A stretch of 34,800 bases of DNA from Hyphomonadaceae bacterium BRH_c29 (GCA_000961695.1 LADW01000087.1:1-34800), one strand, 5' to 3'; positions 24,142-32,355 are shown, counted from the first letter of the stretch. Notes: generated by a model from the letters alone, not told the origin. Program-made: numbers and translations.

Positions 24142-25050
24142 ATGTCATCCAGTCAACGGTTCGGATTCTTCGCTGGCCTCTGTGCCTATTTCATCTGGGG
24201 CAGCCTTCCGCTGTACATCCGGGCGATGCGCCATGTGCAGCCGCAGGAATTGCTGGCGCACCGGGTCGTCTGGTCGGTGCCGACGGCGCTGCTTCTGATC
24301 GCGCTGGCAGGTAACTGGAAGGATGTCCGGGCGGCCCTGCGCTGGAACACAGCGAAATGGCTGATCCTGTCCGGTCTCGTGATCGCGGCGAACTGGGGCG
24401 TCTATATCTGGGCCGTGAATGCGGGCCGGACCATCGAGGCCTCGCTCGGCTATTTCATCAACCCGCTCGTCAGTGTCCTGTTCGGCATGCTGTTCTTCGC
24501 CGAAAAGCTGCGCCCGGCTCAATGGATAGCGGTGGCAATTGCGACCATTGGCGTGGGCATCGTGACGCTTGCCTATGGACATGTGCCCTGGATTTCTCTG
24601 GTCCTCTGCATGACCTTTGCGTTCTATGGCGTGATCCGGAAGAAAGTTGCGGTCGATAGCCGGGCAGGCTTCCTCATGGAGGTGCTCGTCCTGGTGCCGC
24701 TGGCGCTGGCCTGGCTCGCCTGGTTCGTGCAACAGCCGGACGGTCGTCCCATGGGGGAGGGCGGATGGGACATTCCGCTTCTGATCGCAGCCGGGCCGAT
24801 CACGGCCTTCCCGCTGATCCTGTTCGGCTTGGCCGCCAAGCGGCTGAAACTGTCGACCGTCGGGATGATGCAATATATCGGCCCGACGATTCAGTTCCTG
24901 ATCGCACTGCTTGTCTTCCGTGAACCGTTCGGTTCTACCCATGCGATTGCGTTCGGCCTGATCTGGCTGGCGCTCGCCGTGTTCACGATCGACTCCATGG
25001 TGGGCGAAGCAAAGGCCCGGCGGCTGGCCCGGTCGGCGCGGCCGATCTGA
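24142..25050 (+). CDS. rarD: RarD-type EamA/DMT transporter
   Basis: A 302-residue protein with ten predicted membrane helices and the RarD hallmarks near the N-terminus: GFFAGLCAYFIWGSLPLYIR, VQPQELLAHRVVWSVP, then NWGVYIWAVNAGRTIEASLG and YFINPLVSVLFGMLFF. The drug/metabolite superfamily moves small metabolites; the RarD substrate is not established. The ATG at 24142 gives the expected N-terminus but the Shine-Dalgarno is weak. An upstream ATG at 24076 adds 22 Arg-rich residues and is less likely. It converges on a LysE-type gene. Confidence 0.93.
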   Translation: MSSSQRFGFFAGLCAYFIWGSLPLYIRAMRHVQPQELLAHRVVWSVPTALLLIALAGNWKDVRAALRWNTAKWLILSGLVIAANWGVYIWAVNAGRTIEASLGYFINPLVSVLFGMLFFAEKLRPAQWIAVAIATIGVGIVTLAYGHVPWISLVLCMTFAFYGVIRKKVAVDSRAGFLMEVLVLVPLALAWLAWFVQQPDGRPMGEGGWDIPLLIAAGPITAFPLILFGLAAKRLKLSTVGMMQYIGPTIQFLIALLVFREPFGSTHAIAFGLIWLALAVFTIDSMVGEAKARRLARSARPI

Positions 25051-25066
25051 GATCTTGCTAGGAAAC

Positions 25067-25102
25067 AAAAAAAGCCCCGGACCGAGGGATCGGCACCGGG
25101 GC
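25067..25102 (-). terminator. Intrinsic terminator for the minus-strand LysE operon
   Basis: Read on the minus strand, GCCCCGG and CCGGGGC (25096-25102 with 25074-25080) form a 7-bp stem. An inner CCGA/TCGG helix closes a short loop, and seven U follow (25067-25073). On the plus strand no U-tract follows, so it would stop rarD transcripts poorly. Confidence 0.85.
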
Positions 25103-25189
25103 GTATCAAGTTTCTGACAGATGGAGATGGGATCCCGATCTGAGACTGGTCCTGCAACAAACAGGCCAGATCGCGCGATGCGGCAGACG

Positions 25190-25807
25190 TCAGGCGCGCG
25201 CGGTTGTCATCGCGAGCCAGAGGGCGATCACGGCAAGGGTCAGGCCGAAGCCGAGGCGGACGGAAAATGACGTGCGCCATTTCTCCAGCAGGGTTCCCAA
25301 CCCGTCGGCCACCAGAACGATGGAGACATGAACGATGAGCGCCACAAGGATGTGCAGGCTGCCGAGCACGATGATCTGGAGCCAGAGATGTCCGAGTTCC
25401 GGATTGGCGAACTGTCCGACCACAAGCAGATAGAAGATCAGTGCTTTGGGATTGAGGATGTTCGCGATCAGGCCCCGGCGGAAGCCTGCCAGCTTGTTGG
25501 CCTGCGCCGGCGGGGCCGAGCCGTCATCGCTGAAGGCTTCCCAGGCGAGGTAGAGCATGAAGGCCACGCCGGCCCAGCGCAGCGCTTCGTAGAGAAAGTA
25601 TGAGCTTGCCAGCAGGGCGGAGAGGCCCGTCGCCGCCGCGACAAGCTGAACGGCGAGGCCCAGCGTAATGCCGGCAACGGCTTTCATCCCATGCTTGCGT
25701 CCGGCCCGGGCCGATAATGTGGCCAGCCAGCCCATATTGGGGCCGGGCGTTAGCTCAACGGCCAGCATGGCGATCAGGAAGGCGGGCCAGTCGAGCGCGG
25801 CGAACAT
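25190..25807 (-). CDS. LysE family transporter
   Basis: A 205-residue protein of the LysE/RhtB type with six predicted helices. Hallmarks are AMLAVELTPGPNMGWLATLS at 12-31 (the ELTPGPN motif), AGITLGLAVQLVAAATGLSA, FRRGLIANILNPKALIFYL (NPKA motif) and a hydrophobic C-terminal third. These export amino acids or derivatives by proton exchange. The ATG at 25807 fits the family start; the upstream gene's stop is 1 bp away. It is the last gene of a three-gene minus-strand operon, ended by the terminator at 25067-25102. Confidence 0.92.
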   Translation of the reverse strand: MFAALDWPAFLIAMLAVELTPGPNMGWLATLSARAGRKHGMKAVAGITLGLAVQLVAAATGLSALLASSYFLYEALRWAGVAFMLYLAWEAFSDDGSAPPAQANKLAGFRRGLIANILNPKALIFYLLVVGQFANPELGHLWLQIIVLGSLHILVALIVHVSIVLVADGLGTLLEKWRTSFSVRLGFGLTLAVIALWLAMTTARA

Positions 25808-25808
25808 G

Positions 25809-26912
25809 TCAGAGGGCGGCGTAGACGGCTTCGACCAGACGCACTGCGCGCGGATCGCCGACAAGCACGTTCGATTGCCGGTTCATGACATAGGCGCAGG
25901 TGAGTTCGGCATCCGGATCAGAGATGGCCATGGAGCCGCCCCATCCGGAATGGCCGAGCGTTGCTGGGTTCGGTCCGAACAGGCCGTGCGTGTTCAGCAT
26001 GATGCCAGCGCCAAAGCTCGTGTCCATCGGCAGGACGAGATCCGGCCCGCTGGTGCGGGGTTGGATCAGTGCCTCGAAGATGCCGGGGCGCAGCTTGCCT
26101 CCGCCATTGCGGGCATAGTGATGGTAAATGGCGCCGACGCTTTCGGCCGTGCCGTGACCATTTGCGGAGGGGATTTCAATCTCGCGCCAGATTGCGCCGC
26201 CCCGGTTGGGCGCCGACCATTTGTAGACGAAAGCGGCCTTGCGGTAATCGTTCAGCTCTCCGAGCGCGGCGAGGGCCTTCGGGCGCTGGATATCGGCGCA
26301 GCGCGCATGCTGGCTGGCGGGCAGGCCGATATGGAAATCGACCCCCTCGAACAGGGCGGAGAGCGTCGTGCCGAGCGTTTCGCCGCTGATCCGGCGGGCG
26401 ATTTCTCCGGCGATATAGCCCCAGGTGAGGGGGTGGTAGCCGTGCGCGGTGCCGGGTGGCCACATCGGAGCGAGCGCGGCGATAGCTGCGGCGCAGGCAG
26501 GCGGGTCCAGCCAGAGCTCTGGGTCGATCTCCTGGGAAAAGCCCGGCAGGCCGGCCTGATGGCTGAGTGCCTGACCAATGGTGACCTCGGCTTTGCCATT
26601 GGCGGCAAATTCCGGCCAGACGGCGGCGACGGGTGTCTCATAGCCATCCGGCAGCGTGTCGACGAGCGAAGCAACGATCAGCGCGGCGATGCCCTTGGTG
26701 GTCGAATAGACCGGCACGAGCGTGTTGGCGGCCCAGGGCGTCGTCTTCTGCCGGTCAGACCAGCCGCCCAGCAGCGAAGCAATCAGTTCGCCCCGGTGAT
26801 AGACGGCAAAGCCGGCACCCAGTTCGTCCATTTCGTTGAAATTCGCCTCGAAGATGTCGCGAACGCTGTCGAGGCCTGCGGCGGTGAAGCCGGAAATCGG
26901 GAAGTCTGTCAT
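25809..26912 (-). CDS. Class C beta-lactamase-fold serine hydrolase
   Basis: A 367-residue protein of the beta-lactamase/EstB (family VIII esterase) group. The nucleophile motif is S-T-T-K at 70-73, the second motif Tyr159 in HGYHPLTWGYIAGEI, and the third HSGWGGSM near the C-terminus in place of KTG. There is no signal peptide, so it should be cytoplasmic and more likely an esterase or peptidase than a beta-lactamase. The ATG at 26912 gives the normal N-terminus; a longer reading to 27197 runs antisense to nothing conserved and overlaps the YbjN gene in another frame. It is 16 bp after the YbjN-like gene and 1 bp before lysE. Confidence 0.92.
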   Translation of the reverse strand: MTDFPISGFTAAGLDSVRDIFEANFNEMDELGAGFAVYHRGELIASLLGGWSDRQKTTPWAANTLVPVYSTTKGIAALIVASLVDTLPDGYETPVAAVWPEFAANGKAEVTIGQALSHQAGLPGFSQEIDPELWLDPPACAAAIAALAPMWPPGTAHGYHPLTWGYIAGEIARRISGETLGTTLSALFEGVDFHIGLPASQHARCADIQRPKALAALGELNDYRKAAFVYKWSAPNRGGAIWREIEIPSANGHGTAESVGAIYHHYARNGGGKLRPGIFEALIQPRTSGPDLVLPMDTSFGAGIMLNTHGLFGPNPATLGHSGWGGSMAISDPDAELTCAYVMNRQSNVLVGDPRAVRLVEAVYAAL

Positions 26913-26928
26913 GCCCCCCGCATAAGGC

Positions 26929-27441
26929 CTAATCCGCGCCGCTGTCGAGAACGTTTGCCGCGAGTTTGTCGGTTTGCGCTTCGTCCATGTCCTGCAGGAA
27001 GTCTTCCAGCTCGATCTGCCACTCGAATATTTGGCGCATGCCATAGCGCTCGACACCCCGGAATTCCTGCTGCAGCCGGATGCAGACGACTTGTCCGAAC
27101 CATTTCTCCTCGGCATAGGCCGCCGCGTTCTTGAAACCGGCATTATAAGTGTTCGCGACTTCGAGCGCTTCGATGCGGGAAAAGCCCTGCATTTCATGAC
27201 AGGTCACGTAGCGGATCGCTTCGCATGCTTTTTCTGGCCCTTCACAATCACGCAGGATGGCATCAAAGCTCTGACCCTGCATTTCCCCTGTCATCACCGG
27301 GAACCCGTCCAGATAGGCGACGCGAAGGGCAACCGTGCCGCGCTTGGTGAACTCGTCGCGCAATTGCGTAATCGTGATGGGCTCTGCCAGTGCGGGCATT
27401 GCAACCAGACAGGAGAGAAAAAGTGCCAAAATACGGCTCAT
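26929..27441 (-). CDS. YbjN-domain exported protein
   Basis: A 170-residue protein with a cleavable signal peptide (MSRILALFLSCLVAMPALA, cut before Glu20). The mature part reads like a YbjN domain: TQLRDEFTKRGTVALRV, then GQSFDAILRDCEG and the long C-terminal helices. Cys residues (CEGPEKACEAIRYVTCH) are frequent, giving possible disulfides in the periplasm. YbjN-like proteins are associated with type III secretion chaperone-type folds and motility regulation in enterics; here the role is unknown. GGAAAG precedes the ATG. It heads the minus-strand operon. Confidence 0.8.
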   Translation of the reverse strand: MSRILALFLSCLVAMPALAEPITITQLRDEFTKRGTVALRVAYLDGFPVMTGEMQGQSFDAILRDCEGPEKACEAIRYVTCHEMQGFSRIEALEVANTYNAGFKNAAAYAEEKWFGQVVCIRLQQEFRGVERYGMRQIFEWQIELEDFLQDMDEAQTDKLAANVLDSGAD

Positions 27442-27570
27442 GTAAACTTTCCGTATTATTTCAATAGGTTATCAGAGCTAACCGGCTTTCTGCGTGCGAA
27501 GCAATTGCCGCAGTTGAACCGTTAGCAGTGCAGGGCGATAGTCCGCCCGCTTGAAAAGGGAACGAACAAA

Positions 27571-28458
27571 ATGGCTTCACCGACGCACCGCCCGCGCCGC
27601 TCTTGTCTTTATATGCCCGGCGCCAATGAGCGCGCCCTGGAAAAAGCGCGTGGCCTCAGCGCTGATACGCTGCTGCTCGACCTGGAAGACGCTGTCGCGC
27701 CGGAGGCAAAGCTGACCGCGCGCGAGGCTATTGTCAGCGCCGTGAAGCAGGGCGGATATGGCCATCGCGAGATCGTCATCCGCATGAACGGGCTGAACAC
27801 GGAGTGGGGCGCCGATGACCTGAAAGCCGCCGTCGCGTGCGGCGCAAAGGCCGTGCTGGCCCCGAAAGTGGAATCTGCGGCAGACATCATGATCCTCGAC
27901 GCGGCGCTGACCGAAGCCGGCGCACCAAATGATTTCGGCCTCTGGGTCATGATCGAAATGCCGAAGGCCATTCTCCGGATCGAAGAGATTGCTGCCGCCG
28001 CCGAGGACACACGCCTGACCACGTTCGTGATGGGCACCAATGATCTTGCCAAGGAATACCGCGCCCGGATGACGCCGGACCGGATCGCCTTCCAGACCGC
28101 ACTGCAACTCTCCATCGCGGCGGCGCGTGCCTATGGCCTCTATGCGATTGATGGCGTGTTCAATGACATCAAGGACACGGACGGTCTGATCTATGAGTGC
28201 GAACAGGGCCGTGACCTCGGCTTTGACGGTAAGACGCTGATCCACCCGTCACAGCTCGACACCGCCAACCGCGTCTTCGCGCCGAGCCAGCATGACGTGG
28301 AACACGCCAAGGCCGTGATCGAGGCTTTCGCCCAGCCTGAGAACGCCGGAAAAGGCGTGCTGAAAGTGAACGACAAGATGACCGAGCTTTTGCACCTCGA
28401 AGAGGCGCACCGCACTGTTGCCATGGATGAAGCCATCCGCGCCTTCGAAACTGTCTGA
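27571..28458 (+). CDS. mcl2: (3S)-malyl-CoA thioesterase (CitE-like), Mcl2 type
   Basis: A 295-residue HpcH/CitE-fold protein. Landmarks are RSCLYMPGANERALEKARGL, LLLDLEDAVAPE (34-45), RMNG (71-74), the metal Glu129 (MIEM) and Asp158 in MGTNDLAKEY. The segments DTEWG-like, YAIDGVFNDIKDTDGL and CEQGRDLGFDGKTLIHPSQL are those of Rhodobacter Mcl2, which cleaves (3S)-malyl-CoA to malate and CoA after Mcl1 condenses glyoxylate and acetyl-CoA. The assignment over a plain citrate lyase beta subunit rests on these remembered motifs and on the mch gene 0.8 kb downstream. AAAGGGAA precedes the ATG. mcl1 is not in the window. Confidence 0.85.
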   Translation: MASPTHRPRRSCLYMPGANERALEKARGLSADTLLLDLEDAVAPEAKLTAREAIVSAVKQGGYGHREIVIRMNGLNTEWGADDLKAAVACGAKAVLAPKVESAADIMILDAALTEAGAPNDFGLWVMIEMPKAILRIEEIAAAAEDTRLTTFVMGTNDLAKEYRARMTPDRIAFQTALQLSIAAARAYGLYAIDGVFNDIKDTDGLIYECEQGRDLGFDGKTLIHPSQLDTANRVFAPSQHDVEHAKAVIEAFAQPENAGKGVLKVNDKMTELLHLEEAHRTVAMDEAIRAFETV

Positions 28459-28476
28459 TCGGAAGGGGAGCGCCTG

Positions 28477-28824
28477 ATGAGCTATACCCTGATTCACAAT
28501 CCGAACTGCTCCACTTCCCGCAAGGGGCTGGACCTGCTGACGGAAGCCGGCATCACGCCCGATGTGCGCAAATACATGAACGCATCTGATCGCCTGTCAG
28601 TCGAGGAACTGAAAGACATCGCGAAAAAGATGGGCGGGGTGTCTCCGCGCGCTTTTCTGCGGGCCAAGGATGCGCCAGCCGCCGGGATCGACGCTGCGTC
28701 CAGCGATGAGGCGATCTTCGAGGCGATGGCGGAAAACCCGAAGCTGATCCAGCGCCCGATCGGCATCAAGGGCAGGAAGGCGGTGTTGGGGCGTCCGCCG
28801 GAAGACTTGCTGAAACTCGTCTGA
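28477..28824 (+). CDS. ArsC/Spx-family protein (arsenate reductase-like)
   Basis: A 115-residue thioredoxin-fold protein: IHNPNCSTSRKGLDLLTEAG places the reactive Cys at residue 11, followed by VRKYMN, SPRAFLRAKD, then ENPKLIQRPIGIKGRKAVLG (cis-Pro region) and GRPPEDLLKLV. It fits the glutaredoxin-linked ArsC/YffB group. True arsenate reduction is not certain because there are no ars genes nearby. The start has GGAAGGGGAG 6-7 nt upstream. It is 18 bp after mcl2 and likely cotranscribed. Confidence 0.9.
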   Translation: MSYTLIHNPNCSTSRKGLDLLTEAGITPDVRKYMNASDRLSVEELKDIAKKMGGVSPRAFLRAKDAPAAGIDAASSDEAIFEAMAENPKLIQRPIGIKGRKAVLGRPPEDLLKLV

Positions 28825-28830
28825 TCTCTG

Positions 28831-28869
28831 CGAATTCGGCTCAAAATGGGCCGATTCGATCAAATTTCA
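28831..28869 (+). terminator. Candidate weak terminator after the ArsC-like gene
   Basis: CGAAT(T)CGGC (28831-28840) pairs with GCCGATTCG (28850-28858) with one bulge and a 9-nt loop. A mixed ATCAAATTT tract follows. It is a plausible but weak rho-independent terminator; the U-tract is poor. Confidence 0.35.
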
Positions 28870-28916
28870 TCGATTTTCGTTGCTGGATATAAGCCACTCC
28901 GCGCGAGACTGGCGTC

Positions 28917-29183
28917 ATGATGATGACTGTCCTTCTCTTGTCCGCTGCTGTGTGTCTGGCCTTCGCAGGTTTTTGCTTCTTCGGCCTGCCCTACATGATT
29001 GTGGGCCCGCGCATGTTCGACCAGCTGCGCGAGCGCACGACCGACAAAGCAATGCTGGGCGGTCTCGTGGCTGCGGCGATTTCGCTTGTTTGGGTGCTTC
29101 AGGCGTCTCCGGCCTTGATTTCCCATGGGGCGGACGTGCAGGTAGTCGCCGATCAGATGACGGGCGGTAGCTGGCAGATCTAG
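28917..29183 (+). CDS. Possible small membrane protein
   Basis: An 88-residue reading frame with two hydrophobic helices (about 4-26 and 46-66) between an ArsC-like gene and mch, in the same direction. It begins with three consecutive ATGs and has no strong Shine-Dalgarno. It ends 30 bp before mch. I do not recognise it; it may be real but is the least secure gene here. The antisense frame of equal length is judged a shadow. Confidence 0.5.
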   Translation: MMMTVLLLSAAVCLAFAGFCFFGLPYMIVGPRMFDQLRERTTDKAMLGGLVAAAISLVWVLQASPALISHGADVQVVADQMTGGSWQI

Positions 29184-29213
29184 GCCAGTAGCAGCCCCGG
29201 AAACGAGGCTGCC

Positions 29214-30272
29214 ATGACTTCACAGACAAAATCCAATCCGGGCAATTATTTCGAGGATTTCTCGATCGGCATGGAACTCGTCCATGCAACGCCCCAGACG
29301 GTGACTGAAGGCGACATCGCGCTCTACCGGGCGATGACCGGGAACCGCTACGCGCAGTACTCCTCCGCTGAATTTGCCAAAGCCGCCGGCCTGCCGGGCC
29401 TGGCGCTGGACCCGATCCACGCGTTCCATGTCGTGTTCGGCAAGTCCGTGCCGGACATTTCGCTGAACGCGGTGGCAAACCTTGGCTATGCCGACGGCCG
29501 TATCCGGCGTCCGATCATACCCGGTGACACGCTGAACACGGTCTCCGAAGTCATCGGCATGAAGGAAAACTCCAACAAGCGCACGGGCGTCGTCTGGGTC
29601 CGCACGCGTGGCTTCAACCAGAATGGTATCGAGGTCATGTCCTTCGTGCGCTGGGTGATGGTGAACAAGTGGGAGCAGGACAATGCCGTACCGCCCGCTC
29701 ACGTGCCCGAGCTGCCAGATGCCGTGCCAGGCGCTGAGCTGGAAGGTTTCCCGGCTATGGAAGACTGGGACTTCGCACTGGCGGGCTCGCCATACGGCTT
29801 TGAAGACTATGAGATCGGCGAGAAGATCAATCACGTCGATGGCATGACCGTGGAAGAGGCTGAGCACCAGATTGCGACGCGTCTCTATCAGAACACCGCC
29901 AAAGTGCACTTCGACGCCCATGGTCAAAAGGAAAGCCGCTTCGGCAAGCGCCTGATCTATGGCGGCGTGGTGATCTCCATCGCGCGCTCGCTGGCCTTCA
30001 ATGGCCTGGCCAATGCGGGGCAGGTGTTGGCCATTAATGCCGGCACGCACGCGAGCCCTCTCTTTGCTGGCGACACGATCTATGCCTGGAGCGAAGTGCT
30101 GGACAAAGCAGACCTGTCAGAGAAGTGCGGCGCCCTGCGCCTGCGCCTCGTGGCGGTGAAGGACCAGGACCCTGCTGCCTTCGCCTACAAGACCAGCGAC
30201 GGCAAATACGCCGACGGCGTGCTGCTCGACTTCGACTATTGGGCCGCGATTCCGAAGCTCGCCGGACGGTAG
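29214..30272 (+). CDS. mch: Mesaconyl-CoA hydratase (beta-methylmalyl-CoA dehydratase)
   Basis: A 352-residue tandem MaoC (hot-dog) hydratase. Module 1 has NPGNYFEDFSIGMELVHATP and FGKSVPDISLNAVANLGYAD; module 2 has GFEDYEIGEKINHVDGMTVE, EAEHQIATRLYQNTAKVHFD, YGGVVISIARSLAFNGLANA and FAGDTIYAWSEV. These strings match, by memory, the Mch of the ethylmalonyl-CoA pathway, which hydrates mesaconyl-CoA to beta-methylmalyl-CoA. The nearby mcl2 gene supports this. Its stop is 1 bp from the stop of the convergent HxlR gene. Confidence 0.9.
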   Translation: MTSQTKSNPGNYFEDFSIGMELVHATPQTVTEGDIALYRAMTGNRYAQYSSAEFAKAAGLPGLALDPIHAFHVVFGKSVPDISLNAVANLGYADGRIRRPIIPGDTLNTVSEVIGMKENSNKRTGVVWVRTRGFNQNGIEVMSFVRWVMVNKWEQDNAVPPAHVPELPDAVPGAELEGFPAMEDWDFALAGSPYGFEDYEIGEKINHVDGMTVEEAEHQIATRLYQNTAKVHFDAHGQKESRFGKRLIYGGVVISIARSLAFNGLANAGQVLAINAGTHASPLFAGDTIYAWSEVLDKADLSEKCGALRLRLVAVKDQDPAAFAYKTSDGKYADGVLLDFDYWAAIPKLAGR

Positions 30273-30273
30273 G

Positions 30274-30651
30274 TCAGGCCTCGGCCGGCGGCCTCTGTTC
30301 TGCCCAAAGCAGCAAGGCATCCAGCGCGGGGCAGAGCTTCTCGCCCCATTCCGTGAGGCCGTACTCCACTTTCGGGGGCACCTGATGGTGGACGATGCGG
30401 TGCACGATTCCATCTGACTCCAGCTTCCTGAGCTGCTGGATCAGCATCTTCTGCGAAATTGCCGGAATCGCGCGTTCCAGATCAGAGAAGCGCATGAGTT
30501 TCTGGCCGAACAGATGGAACAGGATGATCATCTTCCACCGTCCCTCCAGCATCTGCAGGGCGGCTTCGACGTCATGCGCCTCGGTCTGGGGCGTATAATC
30601 CGGGCGCTTACTTTCTGGTAAGTACCCAACTTTATTGTCCGTACTTGTCAT
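30274..30651 (-). CDS. HxlR family transcriptional regulator
   Basis: A 125-residue winged-helix protein: VEAALQMLEGRWKMIILFHL, LMRFSDLERAIPAISQKMLI (recognition region near 55-74), QLRKLESDGIVHRIVHHQVP, then VEYGLTEWGEKLCPALDALL. The signature and length are typical of HxlR, which responds to aldehydes, redox or other small molecules; no conserved N-terminal Cys sensor is present here. It is divergent from the NTF2-like/SDR pair across 71 bp and probably controls them. An inverted repeat TACTT-N6-AAGTA (30609-30624) lies inside its own first codons. Confidence 0.93.
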   Translation of the reverse strand: MTSTDNKVGYLPESKRPDYTPQTEAHDVEAALQMLEGRWKMIILFHLFGQKLMRFSDLERAIPAISQKMLIQQLRKLESDGIVHRIVHHQVPPKVEYGLTEWGEKLCPALDALLLWAEQRPPAEA

Positions 30652-30722
30652 TTCTTCTGACTAAATCGATATCTGCCCTCCCGCAAGACAGTTCATTCCG
30701 GATTGCAAAAGGAGAAATGCTG

Positions 30723-31052
30723 ATGTCGCCCGATCTTCCCGCACCTGTTCGCCGCTATTTCGAGGCCGAACAGTCAAATGACACGAGCCGGATGGCGGAC
30801 TTCTTCGCCGCCGATGCCATGGTGATCGATGAGAAAAAGACCCATTCAGGCCTTGAGGCCATCCGTGCCTGGAAAGAGGAGGCCAAGGCTACAACGTCCT
30901 ACCAGGTGACACCCCTGAGGGCGCAGCCGGAGGGGGATCGTCTTGTTGTGACAGGCGATGTCGAAGGTGATTTTCCCGGCAGTCCTCTAGAGCTGCGCTA
31001 TTTTTTCACCCTGGCGGGAGACCGCATTTCCGCCCTCGAGATCCGGCTATGA
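30723..31052 (+). CDS. NTF2-like (SnoaL) domain protein
   Basis: A 109-residue cone-fold protein: [40 protein letters not shown], then strands [20 protein letters not shown] and [16 protein letters not shown]. The ATG at 30723 is 8 nt after GGAG and is preferred to the ATG at 30717, which is only 2 nt away. Its stop overlaps the SDR start by 4 nt, so the two proteins are translationally coupled. It probably binds or shields a small substrate shared with the SDR enzyme. Confidence 0.87.
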   Translation: MSPDLPAPVRRYFEAEQSNDTSRMADFFAADAMVIDEKKTHSGLEAIRAWKEEAKATTSYQVTPLRAQPEGDRLVVTGDVEGDFPGSPLELRYFFTLAGDRISALEIRL

Positions 31053-31831
31053 GTTTCGATCTGGGCCTTAAGGACCGGCGCGTGCTGGTCACTGGCGGGT
31101 CGAAAGGCGTGGGCCGTGCCGTTGTCGCTGCGCTGTCCGAACTGGGCGCCGATGTGCTGACCACGGCGCGGAGCGAACCTGAAACGCTTCCGGAAGGCGT
31201 TCGCTTCCTGGCAGCTGACCTGACCACAGCGGAGGGCTGCGGGACGGTGGCCGATGAGGTGCTTGCCCGGATGGGCGGCGTGGATGTGATCGTGCACGTG
31301 ATCGGCGGATCTCGTGCCCCGGCTGGCGGGTTTGCCGCGCTGGGGGAGGCCGAGTGGCAGGACGAGCTGAATCTCAACCTTCTGCCGGCCGTCCGGCTGG
31401 ACCGGGCGCTTCTGCCGGGCATGATCGGGCAGGGGAGCGGTGTGATCATCCACATCAGCTCCATCCAGCGTCTGATGCCGCTGCCGGAAGCGACAACGGC
31501 CTACGCCGCCGCAAAAGCGGCCCTGTCCGCCTACAGCAAGAGCCTGTCGAAGGAAGTTGGGCCAAAGGGTATTCGTGTCATGCGGGTCTCGCCGGGCTGG
31601 ATCGAGACAGAGGCTGCTGTCGCATTGGTCGAGCGGCTCGCCGCCGATTCGGGCGGCGACTATGCGTCCGCTCAGAAGACGCTCATGGACTCGCTTGGGG
31701 GGATCCCGTTGGGGCGGCCCTCGAAGCCCGAGGAAGTTGCCGATCTCGTCGTATTCCTTGCCTCTGCGCGTGCGGCGTCGATTACGGGTGCCGAATATCT
31801 GATCGATGGCGGGACCGTTCCGACGGTCTGA
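31049..31831 (+). CDS. Short-chain dehydrogenase/reductase (SDR)
   Basis: A 260-residue classical SDR. The nucleotide loop TGGSKGVG is at 15-22, the catalytic Ser near 137-138 (ISSIQ), and the Y-x3-K pair Tyr152/Lys156 (YAAAK). SPGWIETE and the C-terminal EYLIDGG are also present. The Arg after position 40 (TARS) suggests NADP preference. The substrate is unknown; the coupling to an NTF2-like protein and divergence from HxlR suggest an inducible carbonyl reduction module. Confidence 0.95.
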   Translation: MSFDLGLKDRRVLVTGGSKGVGRAVVAALSELGADVLTTARSEPETLPEGVRFLAADLTTAEGCGTVADEVLARMGGVDVIVHVIGGSRAPAGGFAALGEAEWQDELNLNLLPAVRLDRALLPGMIGQGSGVIIHISSIQRLMPLPEATTAYAAAKAALSAYSKSLSKEVGPKGIRVMRVSPGWIETEAAVALVERLAADSGGDYASAQKTLMDSLGGIPLGRPSKPEEVADLVVFLASARAASITGAEYLIDGGTVPTV

Positions 31832-31888
31832 TGCGAATTCCAGGGCAGGAGCTACCGGCGGGACCTGCAAGCGCCTATATGAACGCGC

Positions 31889-32305
31889 ATGAGCGGGTAT
31901 GGTCCTTTTGACGGGTTTACGCTGGTGGCCATCGCGCTTGCGGTGGGCCTGTCGGCATTGGTGAGCCTGATCGGCACGTCGGGCCGCAAGCGCAACATTG
32001 CGCTCGGCGAGGCGCAGATCGGGGATCTGGCCGAAATGACCGGCATCCGTGATCCCAAACGCCTGCAGGAAGTCTTCGGTCCGCCGGATATGGGCCGGGT
32101 GTGGCGTAGCGTGACCCTGCTGGAAGTACGCCGCGCCCGCACGCCGGAAGGCTGGCTGATGTCGTCGGACGTTGTCGACTATGCCTGTATGGCTGCAGCG
32201 GTGATCGCGATGTTCGTTTCGCACAAGTTTGTACCGGCGCTTCTGTTGCTGGCATTGGGAATCCAGATCGCGGGCTGGGTTGTCTCGACGCGGCTGCCCC
32301 GATAG
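31889..32305 (+). CDS. Small membrane protein upstream of dapF
   Basis: A 138-residue protein with an N-terminal helix (about 9-30) and two later hydrophobic segments (about 95-112 and 116-133). Between them is a soluble loop (ALGEAQIGDLAEMTGIRDPK, GRVWRSVTLLEV). I do not recognise it. It has no convincing Shine-Dalgarno. Same direction as dapF, 50 bp upstream, so it may share transcription. Confidence 0.68.
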   Translation: MSGYGPFDGFTLVAIALAVGLSALVSLIGTSGRKRNIALGEAQIGDLAEMTGIRDPKRLQEVFGPPDMGRVWRSVTLLEVRRARTPEGWLMSSDVVDYACMAAAVIAMFVSHKFVPALLLLALGIQIAGWVVSTRLPR

Positions 32306-32355
32306 GGCATCACGGCCCGCTTCTGCGAAACCGGAAAACCGGATATGGACCCCTT

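Noticed and set aside
24145..25068. A 307-codon open frame antisense to rarD
   Set aside because: Shadow of the membrane protein gene; the product is charged and low in hydrophobics with no recognisable motif.
26913..27197. N-terminal extension of the beta-lactamase-fold protein to 27197
   Set aside because: The added residues are basic and out of family, and overlap the signal-peptide-bearing YbjN-like gene in another frame.
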